A stretch of 24,816 nt of DNA from CAZDME01 sp964506785 [NCBI: uncultured bacterium] (GTDB taxonomy: Bacteria > CAZDME01 > JAYEMH01): contig CAZDME010000016.1 of the NCBI GenBank assembly GCA_964506785.1, positions 1 to 24,816 on the forward strand, written 5' to 3'. Made by a program: the position numbers and the translations under genes. Below, one piece after another: positions 7,469 to 13,910 of this stretch (position 1 is the first letter of the stretch; every line of letters begins with the position of its first letter). The notes beneath the pieces were generated by a model, which was not told the origin of the DNA, did no database searches, and saw nothing but the letters and a program-made list of their open reading frames with translations.

Positions 7469-8254
7469 TTAATTTCCCTTTTTCTTGCTTCTAAAAAGGT
7501 TATAGTAGCCCGATAATTTTCCCCGGAAACTCAAAGGTTTATTCATATCGGAATTGGTTACTTTGATTCTTTTCAATTCATAGATATCCCTATTTAATTC
7601 TGCCATCCCCCGGTTAGTGGTGCAGGCCCCTTTATATCCGGCCTTTTTTACCATCTCTTTAATCTCCGCTGTAAAGCCTCCGGTGGGGTAGGAGAAGTAA
7701 TTAACTGGCCGCTCTATCTTATTTTCAATCTCTCCTTTACATCCGGCTATTTCCTCCCAGAGTAGGCCTTCATCTTTTATGGCGGGAAGATAGACCTGAT
7801 GTTTGGTATGACCGCCAAAAGATATTTTATTTTTTGCCATTTCCTTAATTTCTTCCCAGCTCATATAATTTTTTTCGTTGCTGATGGAGTATGAAACAAT
7901 AAATATGGTTGCCGGAAAGCCGTGTTTTTTTAAGGTCGGATAGGCCACGGTAAAATTATCTTGATAGCCGTCATCTATGGTAATAACCAAAGTTTTCTTT
8001 CTGAATTTTCTTTCATTTTTTATTCCTTTTACCAACTCATCAAGAGAGATTACTTGATAATTTTTCTCTTTAAGATAGGCCATCTGCCGTCTGAAATTCT
8101 CCGGGGTGACGAAAAGGGAGCTTTCTTTATAGCCAAAACGGTGGTACATAAGGATGGGGACGACATAACGGGGGGAGAGCCAGAGAAAATAGACCGCTCC
8201 GCTAATGATTGATAGAATGATTATCGCCCCTAAAAATCTTTTAAAAGATTTCAT
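7469..8254 (-). CDS. Membrane-anchored polysaccharide deacetylase (CE4/NodB)
   Basis: The 261-residue protein has an N-terminal membrane helix (about residues 7-26) that would anchor it outside the cytoplasmic membrane. The CE4 motifs follow in order: TIDDGYQDN (92-100) with the metal-binding aspartate pair D94/D95; GGHTKHQ (147-153); and SYPTGGF (188-194). The family removes N-acetyl groups from chitin-like or exopolysaccharide chains using a divalent metal. The second motif is usually HxxxH but reads HxxH here (H149, H152), which may mark a variant metal site. ATG 8254 is chosen because AAGGAGG (8270-8264) lies 9 nt upstream; the TTG at 8263 abuts that site. It fits with the glycosyltransferase-like gene as part of envelope polysaccharide metabolism, though the two are not adjacent. 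Confidence 0.85.
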   Translation of the reverse strand: MKSFKRFLGAIIILSIISGAVYFLWLSPRYVVPILMYHRFGYKESSLFVTPENFRRQMAYLKEKNYQVISLDELVKGIKNERKFRKKTLVITIDDGYQDNFTVAYPTLKKHGFPATIFIVSYSISNEKNYMSWEEIKEMAKNKISFGGHTKHQVYLPAIKDEGLLWEEIAGCKGEIENKIERPVNYFSYPTGGFTAEIKEMVKKAGYKGACTTNRGMAELNRDIYELKRIKVTNSDMNKPLSFRGKLSGYYNLFRSKKKGN

Positions 8255-8263
8255 TGCTAACAA

Positions 8264-8270
8264 CCTCCTT
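8264..8270 (-). promoter_or_regulatory. Strong ribosome binding site deciding the deacetylase start
   Basis: AAGGAGG on the minus strand is a perfect anti-16S match and lies 9 nt before ATG 8254. It excludes the upstream TTG 8263, which would directly abut it. Confidence 0.75.
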
Positions 8271-8331
8271 CAAAAATCGCTATATTCTACCACAATAGTC
8301 TTTTTCTTGCCACAAAAAATATAAAAACCAT

Positions 8332-8360
8332 TTGACAAGTTTGTTCCTCTGTGGTACAAT
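8332..8360 (+). promoter_or_regulatory. Sigma-70 promoter of the hydrogenase operon
   Basis: TTGACA (8332-8337), a 17-bp spacer and TACAAT (8355-8360) match 11 of 12 consensus positions. The predicted transcript start is near 8367, just before the Rex palindrome and about 49 nt upstream of the first start codon. It is the only strong promoter seen before the long same-strand gene cluster. Confidence 0.75.
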
Positions 8361-8371
8361 CCCTTTTAAGA

Positions 8372-8389
8372 TTGTGATTTCCTTCACAA
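8372..8389 (+). promoter_or_regulatory. Rex operator
   Basis: TTGTGA-TTTCCT-TCACAA is an 18-bp palindrome with perfectly inverted half-sites, matching the known Rex consensus (TTGTGAA-N4-TTCACAA) in its outer six bases on each side. It sits at about +5 to +22 of the predicted transcript, where a bound repressor would block transcription. A rex gene lies in the same cluster (22446-23096), so autoregulation by the NADH/NAD+ ratio is a direct prediction. Confidence 0.85.
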
Positions 8390-8415
8390 ACTAACACAAA
8401 ACAACTTAGCGATTT

Positions 8416-9450
8416 ATGTATTTTCTTTCATCCGTCAATTTAATTAAATTCCTGGATTTTTTAAAAGCCCAATATGGAGTTTATCTCCCTGTTAAAAAAG
8501 GGGAGGAACTCCTTTACAAAAGGTACACTGAATTTAGTAATGATATTGTAATCGGCGAAGTCCGTTCCTTTGAGCCCTTAAAGTCTTTTTTTTCCCGGGC
8601 TCGTGAAATTGTCGCCGAAGGATTTAAGGATTCTACCGGTTCTTCTATGCCGACAGGAGGCAAGCCTCTGGCCATTGTTGGCGTCAAGGCCTGTGACTTG
8701 AAAAGCTTCAAGATTCAGGATTATGTATTTCAAAACCATGATTATCAGGATCCTTTTTATATCAAAAACCGCCGGGACAACCTGATTATCTCCAGCGACT
8801 GCACCTCTGCCTTAGAAACCTGCTTTTGTTTAGCCCTTGGCCTTAAACCCTATCCCCGGGAAGATTTTGATATTAACCTTTCTCCGCTTACTGGCGGTTT
8901 CATTATCGAGGTAGGCTCTCAAAAAGGCCAGGCCCTGATTGATAAAAATGCCTCTCTTTTTACCGAAGCCAAAAAAAACTTTCTTCTTGAAAGAGATGAC
9001 CAGCGTCAAAGGGTCATTATGAAGGTAGAAAAGAACATTAAAGATAATAATATTCCTTATCAGGATTTTTTTAAAGGTGTAATTGAGAAAAACTATGAAT
9101 CTGATATTTGGGCCGATGAAGCTCAAACCTGTGTTGAATGCGGTGCCTGCAATACAATCTGTCCCACCTGCCATTGTTTTCTTCTTTATGACCAGAAGGA
9201 TGAGGAGAAGATGGTCCGTCTTCGCCTCTGGGATTCCTGTTTGATAAAGGATTTTGCCCGGGTGGCCGGAGGAGCCAATCCCCGGGAAAAGCTTTGGATG
9301 AGATTAAGAAACAGATTCGAGAAGAAATTTGATTTTTTTCCCAAAGTTGCCGAAGTTTACGCCTGCACCGGCTGCGGCCGTTGCATCTCGGCCTGTCCGG
9401 GCAAGATAGATATCAGAAAGGTACTTAAAAGATTGGTAAGCGATGGATAA
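8416..9450 (+). CDS. Fe-S subunit of sulfhydrogenase-beta / AsrA type
   Basis: This family (Pyrococcus sulfhydrogenase beta subunit, anaerobic sulfite reductase subunit A) carries electrons between an NAD(P)H-binding flavoprotein and a partner. The 344-residue product has the typical arrangement: an N-terminal domain with VGVKACDLKSF (88-98) and SDCTSALETCFC (127-138), then two C-terminal [4Fe-4S] motifs. The first uses C239, C242, C245 and C249; the second C317, C320, C323 and C327. Its stop overlaps the start of the flavoprotein by 8 nt, the usual pairing. It is the first gene after the Rex-controlled promoter. No ribosome binding site is obvious before ATG 8416. In this operon it most likely links NAD(P)H to the membrane hydrogenase. 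Confidence 0.82.
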   Translation: MYFLSSVNLIKFLDFLKAQYGVYLPVKKGEELLYKRYTEFSNDIVIGEVRSFEPLKSFFSRAREIVAEGFKDSTGSSMPTGGKPLAIVGVKACDLKSFKIQDYVFQNHDYQDPFYIKNRRDNLIISSDCTSALETCFCLALGLKPYPREDFDINLSPLTGGFIIEVGSQKGQALIDKNASLFTEAKKNFLLERDDQRQRVIMKVEKNIKDNNIPYQDFFKGVIEKNYESDIWADEAQTCVECGACNTICPTCHCFLLYDQKDEEKMVRLRLWDSCLIKDFARVAGGANPREKLWMRLRNRFEKKFDFFPKVAEVYACTGCGRCISACPGKIDIRKVLKRLVSDG

Positions 9451-10270
9451 TAAAATTGATAATCCATATCAGCCTATTGAGGCTCGGGTAATCGAGGTTA
9501 TCCCGGAGACACCGACGATAAAGACTATCCGCTTTAAATCTAAAGTGCCTATTGGTTTTGCTACCGGCCAGTTTATCGCCCTGACCGTTCCCGGCGTAGG
9601 TGAAGCCCCTTTTACCCCCTCATCAAGGCCTTCCAGCCGAGAGACCATGGCGGTTACGGTGATGAAGGTCGGTAAGGTAACCGAGAAAATTCATCAGCTT
9701 AAAGAAGGCGATATTATCGGTATTCGGGGCCCATTGGGGCAGGGTTATCCCATTGACGAATTTAAAGGCAAGGAGATTCTGGTGGTTGGCGGCGGCTGCG
9801 GTTTTGCTCCTTTAAGAAGTCTGATGTATGAGCTTTTCGAACGGAGCGGCGAATTTAAAAAAATATTTTTTCGCGGCGGTTGCAAAACCCCTCAGGAACT
9901 GGTCTATCACCGCGAGATTGATGAATGGCGAGACAAGACAGATTTGGATTTAAGGCTTACCGTTGACCAGGCCGATAGCCATTGGCAGGGAAATGTCGGG
10001 GTAGTGACCACTATTTTGGATGGCCTTGATATGGACTTTGCCCGGGCGATAGCCATTGTTTGCGGGCCGCCTATAATGATGAAATTTGCCACCCGGAAAC
10101 TCTTAGAGCTGGGCTTTGGAGACGAGAATATTTATCTTTCTATGGAAAAGAATATGTCCTGCGGCATTGGAAAATGCGGCCATTGCCGGATTGGCGCCTA
10201 TTATGCCTGTAAAGACGGCCCGGTTTTTACCTACGATAAAATAAAAGGTTTTCCCAATATATGGGACTGA
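9443..10270 (+). CDS. FAD/NAD(P)H-binding subunit of sulfhydrogenase-gamma / AsrB type
   Basis: The 275-residue protein belongs to the ferredoxin-NADP reductase-like group that also includes AsrB and PyrK. An FAD-binding beta-barrel comes first (about 10-105), with FATGQFIALTVPG and the flavin-contact segment around PFTPSSRPS (57-65). The nucleotide-binding domain shows VVGGGCGFAPLRSLMYE (114-130) and VCGPPIMM (206-213). A C-terminal [2Fe-2S] site uses C240, C245, C248 and C256. With the preceding subunit it should exchange electrons between NAD(P)H and the ferredoxin-like chain of the hydrogenase, in the cytoplasm. The cofactor preference cannot be decided from the motif. Pyrococcus literature calls the homologue HydG, unrelated to the radical SAM HydG encoded at 23120-24616. 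Confidence 0.85.
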   Translation: MDNKIDNPYQPIEARVIEVIPETPTIKTIRFKSKVPIGFATGQFIALTVPGVGEAPFTPSSRPSSRETMAVTVMKVGKVTEKIHQLKEGDIIGIRGPLGQGYPIDEFKGKEILVVGGGCGFAPLRSLMYELFERSGEFKKIFFRGGCKTPQELVYHREIDEWRDKTDLDLRLTVDQADSHWQGNVGVVTTILDGLDMDFARAIAIVCGPPIMMKFATRKLLELGFGDENIYLSMEKNMSCGIGKCGHCRIGAYYACKDGPVFTYDKIKGFPNIWD

Positions 10271-10279
10271 GCAGCTTAA

Positions 10280-10324
10280 AATTTAAAACTTAAAGCTAAA
10301 AACCTTAATAAGAATTTAAAACTT
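10280..10324 (+). repeat. AT-rich direct repeat in the first gap of the operon
   Basis: AATTTAAAACTT occurs at 10280-10291 and again at 10313-10324 within the 68-nt gap after the flavoprotein gene. A related 13-mer, TAAGAATTTAAAA, is shared between 10309-10321 and 21020-21032, the other large gap in the cluster. No promoter or hairpin of note is seen here. Confidence 0.4.
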
Positions 10325-10338
10325 TTGAATTTTACGCT

Positions 10339-10905
10339 ATGGATAAAATAAAAACGACTGCCGAAGAACTTCACCAGGGAAAATTGAACCTGAATCCCCA
10401 GAAAAGTGAAAAAGTGCGGCTTTTTATTGACCTTGATATCTGCCACTCTGGTGAGTGTAAGGAGTGTGTTATTAAATGCAGTTATTTCTATCATCCCGAT
10501 AATAACGGTATTTTTTCCGTGGCTGAACTGGCCAGTTTGTTTCTGGTCTGCCGTCGGTGTGAAGAGCCTCATTGTGTCAATGCCTGTCCGGTAGATGCCC
10601 TGGAGCAGCAAAAAGAAAAAGACAACCTTCTCATCCGCCATAATATGCGTTGCATTAGCTGTCGGTCCTGCTCGCACGCCTGTCCTTATGGGACAATCTA
10701 TCCGGAAAATGTCCCTTTATTAATTCATAATTGTGATTTTTGTTTTGACCGGAGGAAAAACAAAGATGAGCCTTTATGTATCCAGACCTGTCCTTATCAG
10801 GCTTTAAGTTTAAAAAGAGGGGATATGGAATTAAATGAAAACACCTTTTTAGTCGGAGAGAATCTTATCGTTCATTCCACTCATTGGGATAGAGAAAAGG
10901 CATGA
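10339..10905 (+). CDS. Four-cluster ferredoxin-like electron carrier (HycB/CooF type)
   Basis: The 188-residue protein is built of cysteine clusters for four [4Fe-4S] centres. The sets are C35/C40/C43/C47, C71/C74/C79/C83, C105/C108/C111/C115 and C132/C135/C147/C151. Their arrangement fits the HycB, CooF and DmsB electron-transfer subunits. No signal peptide or membrane segment is seen, so it is cytoplasmic. It lies between the NAD(P)H module and the hydrogenase core, and is the natural wire between them. Its stop overlaps the next gene's start by 4 nt (ATGA). A second, NuoI-like ferredoxin is encoded downstream at 19657, so this one is extra compared with the Pyrococcus membrane-bound hydrogenase. 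Confidence 0.8.
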   Translation: MDKIKTTAEELHQGKLNLNPQKSEKVRLFIDLDICHSGECKECVIKCSYFYHPDNNGIFSVAELASLFLVCRRCEEPHCVNACPVDALEQQKEKDNLLIRHNMRCISCRSCSHACPYGTIYPENVPLLIHNCDFCFDRRKNKDEPLCIQTCPYQALSLKRGDMELNENTFLVGENLIVHSTHWDREKA

Positions 10906-11822
10906 TTTATATATTCTACCTTTTTGTTTATGGTTTTCTGTTAACGGCCGCAATAGGTCTTTTTGCCAGCTGGTTTGACCGCAAGGTAACCGCCCGGGTG
11001 CAGTACCGCGTCGGCCCGCCTCTCTTCCAGCCTTTATTCGACATCATAAAACTTTTAGGCAAAGAGACACTTGTTCCTTCCGGGTCATCAAAAATAACTT
11101 TTCTTATCGCTCCGGTTATCGGCCTGGCCAGTTTGATTTTTGTCTCCACCCTTTTATGGCTTAATGCCCTTAACCCGGCCCGGACCTTTTTAGGCGATTT
11201 AATTGTCGTTTTATATTTACTGACTATCCCTTCAATCAGCATTATTATCGGCGGCTTTGCTTCAAAGAATCCTTTAGCCAGCCTCGGCTCATCCCGCGAG
11301 ATGAAGCTTATTTTGAGTTACGAACTGCCCTTTGTTTTAGCCTTACTGGTTCCGGTAATAAAGTCTAATTCTATCCGGCTGGGTGAGATTTTAAATTTTC
11401 AAGCCCAAAACGGGGTAGTGGCTGGCAGCTTATCCGGATTCCTGGCTCTGGCGGTGGGTATCATTTGCATGCAGGCAAAGTTAGCCCTGGTGCCTTTTGA
11501 TATTCCCGAGGCCGAGACAGAAATTACCAGCGGCCCTTTAATTGAATATTCCGGCAGTGCCCTGGCTTTATACCGGCTGATGAAAAACATGCTTTTATTT
11601 ACCCTGCCATTTTTTTTAATTATTATTTTTATGGGCGGGATAAGGTTTGGCGGCATTCATCTTTTATATGCATTCTTAAAATACATCGGATTAGTAGCTT
11701 TGGTTACCGTCATAAGAAATACCAACCCGCGTCTTAGGATTGACCAGGCGGTCAGATTTTTCTGGGGGCCGATGACTATTATGGCGGCAGTCGCCGTAAC
11801 CCTGGCTTTACTGGGTAAATAA
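10902..11822 (+). CDS. mbhM: Hydrogenase membrane anchor, NuoH/MbhM-like
   Basis: The 306-residue protein has about eight hydrophobic helices. It shares with complex I subunit NuoH and hydrogenase subunits EchB, HycD and MbhM the segment DRKVTARVQYRVGPP (26-40), followed by QPLFDIIKLLGKE, and the cytoplasmic loop FDIPEAETEITSGP. These charged elements line the path that couples the Fe-S chain to ion movement. It anchors the hydrophilic small and large subunits to the cytoplasmic face of the membrane. It is coupled to the preceding ferredoxin gene by ATGA and to the small-subunit gene by a TAATG junction. Because the large subunit keeps both NiFe motifs, this is a hydrogenase anchor rather than respiratory NuoH. 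Confidence 0.88.
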   Translation: MIYIFYLFVYGFLLTAAIGLFASWFDRKVTARVQYRVGPPLFQPLFDIIKLLGKETLVPSGSSKITFLIAPVIGLASLIFVSTLLWLNALNPARTFLGDLIVVLYLLTIPSISIIIGGFASKNPLASLGSSREMKLILSYELPFVLALLVPVIKSNSIRLGEILNFQAQNGVVAGSLSGFLALAVGIICMQAKLALVPFDIPEAETEITSGPLIEYSGSALALYRLMKNMLLFTLPFFLIIIFMGGIRFGGIHLLYAFLKYIGLVALVTVIRNTNPRLRIDQAVRFFWGPMTIMAAVAVTLALLGK

Positions 11823-12256
11823 TGAGTATGAAATTAAAAGCACTTTTAAAATCACCCTGGGTTTTTCATTTATCGACCGGCAGCTGCAATAACTGCGATA
11901 TAGAGGTTTTGGATTGTCTTACCCCCAGATTCGATATTGAAAGGTTCGGTATGCTTCTTGCCGGGAGCATAAAACATGCCGATGTGCTTTTGATTACCGG
12001 CTCCTGTAACCGCCAGTCGGTAATACGACTGAAAAGATTATATGAACAGATTCCCAGGCCCTGTTTAGTAGTGGCCATTGGTGAATGTTCTTTATCAAGA
12101 GGGATGTTTATTCATAGCTACAATTGCCCCCAGCCTTTAGATAAGATTATTCCGGTAGATGTTTACATTCCCGGTTGTCCGCCCAAGCCGGAGGCGATTA
12201 TTGCCGGGGTAGTAAAGCTTATTGAAAAAGTAAAGAGAGATAAGGGAAAAAAATGA
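11822..12256 (+). CDS. mbhJ: [NiFe] hydrogenase small subunit, NuoB/MbhJ-like
   Basis: The 144-residue protein ligates the proximal [4Fe-4S] cluster that passes electrons to or from the NiFe site. Ligands are C22 and C25 in STGSCNNCDIEVLD, C89 in AIGEC and C119 in PGCPPKPEAI. Complex I NuoB has adjacent cysteines at the first position, whereas hydrogenases use the CxxC seen here. Its short length, lacking an extra ferredoxin domain and a Tat signal, is typical of group 4 enzymes facing the cytoplasm. The start shares one base with the preceding stop, and the stop overlaps the next start by 4 nt. Confidence 0.9.
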   Translation: MSMKLKALLKSPWVFHLSTGSCNNCDIEVLDCLTPRFDIERFGMLLAGSIKHADVLLITGSCNRQSVIRLKRLYEQIPRPCLVVAIGECSLSRGMFIHSYNCPQPLDKIIPVDVYIPGCPPKPEAIIAGVVKLIEKVKRDKGKK

Positions 12257-12726
12257 CCGGAGAAGAGATTTTAAAGGACATAAAAGAAAGATTCAAGGAT
12301 TATATAATTGATTTTTTTGATAAAACCCCCAGGAGGGTTTATATAGAGATTAAGCCGGAATCGATTGTCAAGGTAGCCGGCTACATCTTTAAGAAGCTCG
12401 GTGCCAGATTTAATATTACCACCGGACTGGATACCAGGCACCACATGGAATTATTGTATCACTTTACTTTTGAAGATATAAATTTAATCATTTCTCTTCG
12501 GGTGAAATTAAAGAAAGACAAACTGGAGATTAATTCTCTTACCTCACTTTTTGCCGGTGCCAACTGGATAGAGAGGGAGATTTACGAGATGTTAGGCATA
12601 AATTTTAAAGGACACCCCGATTTAAGGAGGCTTCTTTTATCGGATGACTGGCCGGAAGGTGTTTATCCTTTAAGATGCGATTATAAAGAGTGGGATAAGA
12701 AGGCTATCAGAGATAGAGGCGTTTAA
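12253..12726 (+). CDS. mbhK: NuoC/MbhK-like 30-kDa subunit
   Basis: The 157-residue protein ends with the family signature ANWIEREIYEMLGINFKGH (103-121), then LRRLLLSDDWPEGVYPLR (124-141). This segment packs against the large subunit in complex I and group 4 hydrogenases. It has no cofactor of its own. In E. coli HycE this domain is fused to the large subunit. Here it is separate, as in Ech (EchD) and Mbh (MbhK). It overlaps both neighbours (ATGA upstream, TAATG downstream). Assignment is confident from motif and order. Confidence 0.88.
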   Translation: MTGEEILKDIKERFKDYIIDFFDKTPRRVYIEIKPESIVKVAGYIFKKLGARFNITTGLDTRHHMELLYHFTFEDINLIISLRVKLKKDKLEINSLTSLFAGANWIEREIYEMLGINFKGHPDLRRLLLSDDWPEGVYPLRCDYKEWDKKAIRDRGV

Positions 12727-13910
12727 TGGCACGAACCATTGTTCCCATAGGTCCGTATCATCCCCTGCAGGAAGAGCCGGAATTCTTCAGTCTGACGGTT
12801 GAAGGGGAAAAGGTAGTCGATATCGATGTCCGGGTGGGTTACAATCACCGGGGGATAGAGAAGCTTTCAGAGAGAAAGACTTTTGACCAATCCACCTTTG
12901 TTATCGAAAGGATTTGCGGGATTTGTTCCACCAGCCATCCCTTTGCTTATACCCGGGCGGTCGAGGATATTATTCCTTTAGAGGTTCCGGAAAGGGCTAA
13001 GTATATAAGGACGATAATTGCCGAAGGTGAGCGGATACACTCCCATCTTTTGTGGGCCGGATTAGCCGGTCATTTTCTGGGATATAACACCGTCTATATG
13101 TGGGTTTGGAAACTAAGGGAAGAGATTCTGGATGTCATGGAGATTTTATCCGGCAACCGGAATAACTACGCCATGTTTAAGCCCGGAGGGGTTCGCAGAG
13201 ACATAAAAAAGGAAGATATTCCCCCGGTAATGAAGAAGCTCGATTCGATTATTCCGAACCTGGAGATGTTAAAGAAGGCCATTCGTGATGACCCGGTTCT
13301 TCATGCCCGGACTAAAGGAATAGGCATTCTTACCAAAGAAGATGCTATAAACTACTGCGCTCTGGGTCCGACCTCCCGGGCATCCGGTGTTGCCAGAGAC
13401 GTGAGGAAAGATGCCCCTTATGGCGCCTACGATAAAGTGGACTGGCAAATGATTGTTTCCCGTAACGGCGATGTTTTCGACAAACTGATGGTCAGGATTA
13501 ATGAAGTCTTGGAATCGATAAAGATAATGAAGCAGTGCCTGCTGAATCTGCCCAAGGGTGAAATAGATGCCAATATCAAAAATATTCCGCCCGGTGAAGG
13601 TATTGGCTGTGCCGAGGCTCCCCGGGGCGAGGTTTTTCATTATGTCAGAAGCGACGGAACCAACCGGCCGGTCCGCCATAAGGTCAGGGCCCCGACTTTT
13701 ATGAATCTGCCTACTTTCAAGGCAACGGTTATTGGCGAGACCATTTCTGATGCCACCATTATTTTAGCTTCTATTGATCCCTGTTATTGCTGCACGGAAA
13801 GAATGGCCGTGCGCAATGTAAAGGGAAAAAAGCTTTATAACGGAGAAGAGCTGATTGAACTTTCAAAGGCAAAAACCCAAAAAATAAAAGATAGAATGGG
13901 GATTAAATGA
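12726..13910 (+). CDS. mbhL: Group 4 [NiFe] hydrogenase large subunit
   Basis: This subunit holds the NiFe(CN)2CO active site. The 394-residue product has both required motifs: RICGIC (62-67, with C64 and C67) followed by STSH, and DPCYCCTER (351-359, with C353 and C356). Retention of all four cysteines separates it from NuoD of complex I. The position after R359 matches the cleavage point of HycE-type precursors, so a 35-residue tail beginning MAVRN should be removed by the protease encoded at 20274. An additional cysteine, C355, lies between the two active-site ligands. The sequence most resembles the Mbh/Ech/HycE branch (group 4). It functions in H2 evolution or uptake coupled to ion transport, on the cytoplasmic side. 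Confidence 0.93.
   Translation: MARTIVPIGPYHPLQEEPEFFSLTVEGEKVVDIDVRVGYNHRGIEKLSERKTFDQSTFVIERICGICSTSHPFAYTRAVEDIIPLEVPERAKYIRTIIAEGERIHSHLLWAGLAGHFLGYNTVYMWVWKLREEILDVMEILSGNRNNYAMFKPGGVRRDIKKEDIPPVMKKLDSIIPNLEMLKKAIRDDPVLHARTKGIGILTKEDAINYCALGPTSRASGVARDVRKDAPYGAYDKVDWQMIVSRNGDVFDKLMVRINEVLESIKIMKQCLLNLPKGEIDANIKNIPPGEGIGCAEAPRGEVFHYVRSDGTNRPVRHKVRAPTFMNLPTFKATVIGETISDATIILASIDPCYCCTERMAVRNVKGKKLYNGEELIELSKAKTQKIKDRMGIK

Noticed and set aside
8281-8331. Second Rex site in the divergent promoter region (CCACAA and TTGTGG copies)
   Set aside because: The copies are not arranged as an inverted pair with the right spacing and lack the A next to the GTG core.
8416-10270. Anaerobic sulfite reductase AsrAB
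   Set aside because: There is no AsrC catalytic subunit; the adjacent genes are hydrogenase subunits, so the sulfhydrogenase-like electron module is the better reading.
13269-13679. Minus-strand open frame opposite the large-subunit gene
   Set aside because: It is a shadow of a strongly conserved coding region and has no family resemblance.
12726-13910. Large subunit as complex I NuoD
   Set aside because: All four NiFe-binding cysteines and the cleavable C-terminal tail are present; NuoD lacks them.
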